Positions 5,209 to 5,839 of a stretch of 5,839 nt of DNA are shown piece after piece. A model generated the notes under the pieces. It was not told where the DNA came from. It saw only the letters and a list, made by a program, of their open reading frames with translations, and did no database searches. The first letter of the stretch is position 1. Each line of letters opens with the position of its first letter. This DNA is from Methanothermococcus okinawensis (lineage in GTDB: Archaea; AGJL01; Methanococci; Methanococcales; Methanococcaceae): assembly GCA_015661585.1 (NCBI GenBank), contig DQVU01000065.1, positions 1 to 5,839 of the forward strand. The letters are read 5' to 3'. The position numbers and the translations under genes were made by a program.

Positions 5209-5249
5209 AATAGAGCAGGTAACACAACCTATCTAATAAGGGTGACACT

Positions 5250-5839
5250 ATGAAAACCGATCACAACTACAAGGTAAAACTCTTTGAAGAGAAGGGATTT
5301 GTAAGAAAGAGATGTGAAAAGTGTGGCCAGTACTTCTGGACCTTAGACGAGGATAGAAAAACCTGTGGAGACAGCCCCTGTGATATGTACTCCTTCATTG
5401 GAAACCCAATAACTAATAAAAAGTACTCCTACACAGAGATGGTAAAAACGTTTTTAAAGTTCTTCGAGAGACATGGGCATACACCTGTAAGGAGATACCC
5501 TGTAACTGCGAGGAGATGGAGAGACGATATACTGCTAACTATAGCCTCTATTGCAGTATTTCAACCATGGGTTACAAAGGGCGTAGTGGATCCTGTGGCA
5601 AATCCTTTAGTAATAGCCCAACCCTGTATTAGATTAAACGATATAGACAACGTTGGAAGGACTGGGAGGCATCTAACATCCTTTACAATGGGAGGACATC
5701 ATGCCTTTAATAGAGAAAATAAAGAGATCTACTGGACAGATAAGACTGTAGAACTATGTTTTAACTTCATGAAGGAGTTAGGTATTCCCGAGGAATCCTT
5801 AACCTTTATAGAGAGTTGGTGGGAAGGGGGAGGAAATGC
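5250..5839 (+). CDS. alaS: Alanyl-tRNA synthetase, N-terminal part
   Basis: The first 196 codons are present and the frame is still open at the right edge; full archaeal proteins are about 890-900 residues. The enzyme charges tRNA-Ala with alanine in the cytoplasm. An archaeal-type N-terminal zinc-binding extension shows C22-x2-C25 and C39-x4-C44. The class II catalytic core follows: a motif 1 region around Y-T-E-M-V-K-T-F-L-K-F-F (61-72), and motif 2, Q-P-C-I-R-L-N-D-I-D-N-V-G-R-T-G-R-H (124-141) with the following F-T-M-G-G-H-H-A-F. C-terminal editing and oligomerisation domains lie outside. The start is set by GGTGA at 5241-5245, four bases before the ATG. It has its own promoter and is probably a single transcription unit. 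Nothing is unusual in the part visible. Confidence 0.96.
   Translation, partial: MKTDHNYKVKLFEEKGFVRKRCEKCGQYFWTLDEDRKTCGDSPCDMYSFIGNPITNKKYSYTEMVKTFLKFFERHGHTPVRRYPVTARRWRDDILLTIASIAVFQPWVTKGVVDPVANPLVIAQPCIRLNDIDNVGRTGRHLTSFTMGGHHAFNRENKEIYWTDKTVELCFNFMKELGIPEESLTFIESWWEGGGN

Larger units (their letters stand above)
4929..5249. other. 321-bp intergenic region upstream of alaS
   Basis: No coding gene is visible. 4929-5025 is strikingly A-rich on the plus strand with almost no T tract, so the M20 transcript probably runs on to T6 at 5033-5038. A less AT-rich block (about 5039-5118) holds a candidate small RNA ending in T6. After another T-rich stretch (5113-5170) comes the alaS promoter and leader. 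Confidence 0.8.

Overview
The window looks like a low-GC, AT-rich euryarchaeon of the order Methanococcales (Methanocaldococcus, Methanotorris or Methanothermococcus type). The grounds are an archaeal-type PyrI, an archaeal-type alanyl-tRNA synthetase, the end of an F420H2:NADP oxidoreductase, a class III signal peptide (Q-x-S-x-E-F) protein, heavy use of AGA/AGG and ATA codons, and Shine-Dalgarno sites of the GGTGAT type. The taxon is inferred from family recognition, not from a search.

Layout, left to right. (1) 2-611, plus strand: the C-terminal tail of an npdG/fno-like gene, then, seven bases later, complete pyrI (aspartate carbamoyltransferase regulatory chain). (2) 612-1099: a long gap between convergent genes. 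It has a T-rich pyrI terminator zone, a 22-bp AT palindrome, an unexpected compact three-way-junction fold (812-960), a small hairpin and a tandem 13-bp repeat. (3) 1100-3476, minus strand: a tight three-gene cell-surface operon. In transcription order it encodes a membrane-anchored DUF515-like protein, a Sec-exported protein of unknown function, and a small pilin-like protein. (4) 3477-3674: a divergent promoter region with a 20-bp interrupted palindrome just upstream of the likely operon promoter. (5) 3675-4928, plus strand: an M20 zinc peptidase/deacylase with a full set of predicted metal ligands. (6) 4929-5249: an A-rich stretch, a candidate small structured RNA ending in T6, then the alaS promoter. 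(7) 5250-5839, plus strand: the first 196 codons of alaS, cut by the window edge.

The housekeeping genes (npdG, pyrI, M20, alaS) are unrelated to the surface operon. The operon is the most likely place for undescribed biology: one inner-membrane protein with a large external part, one exported soluble protein and one pilin-like subunit suggest a small extracellular assembly that borrows the general prepilin peptidase and pilus machinery encoded elsewhere. The two structured intergenic elements are the other leads. Both are hand-folded candidates, with no evidence of transcription available here.
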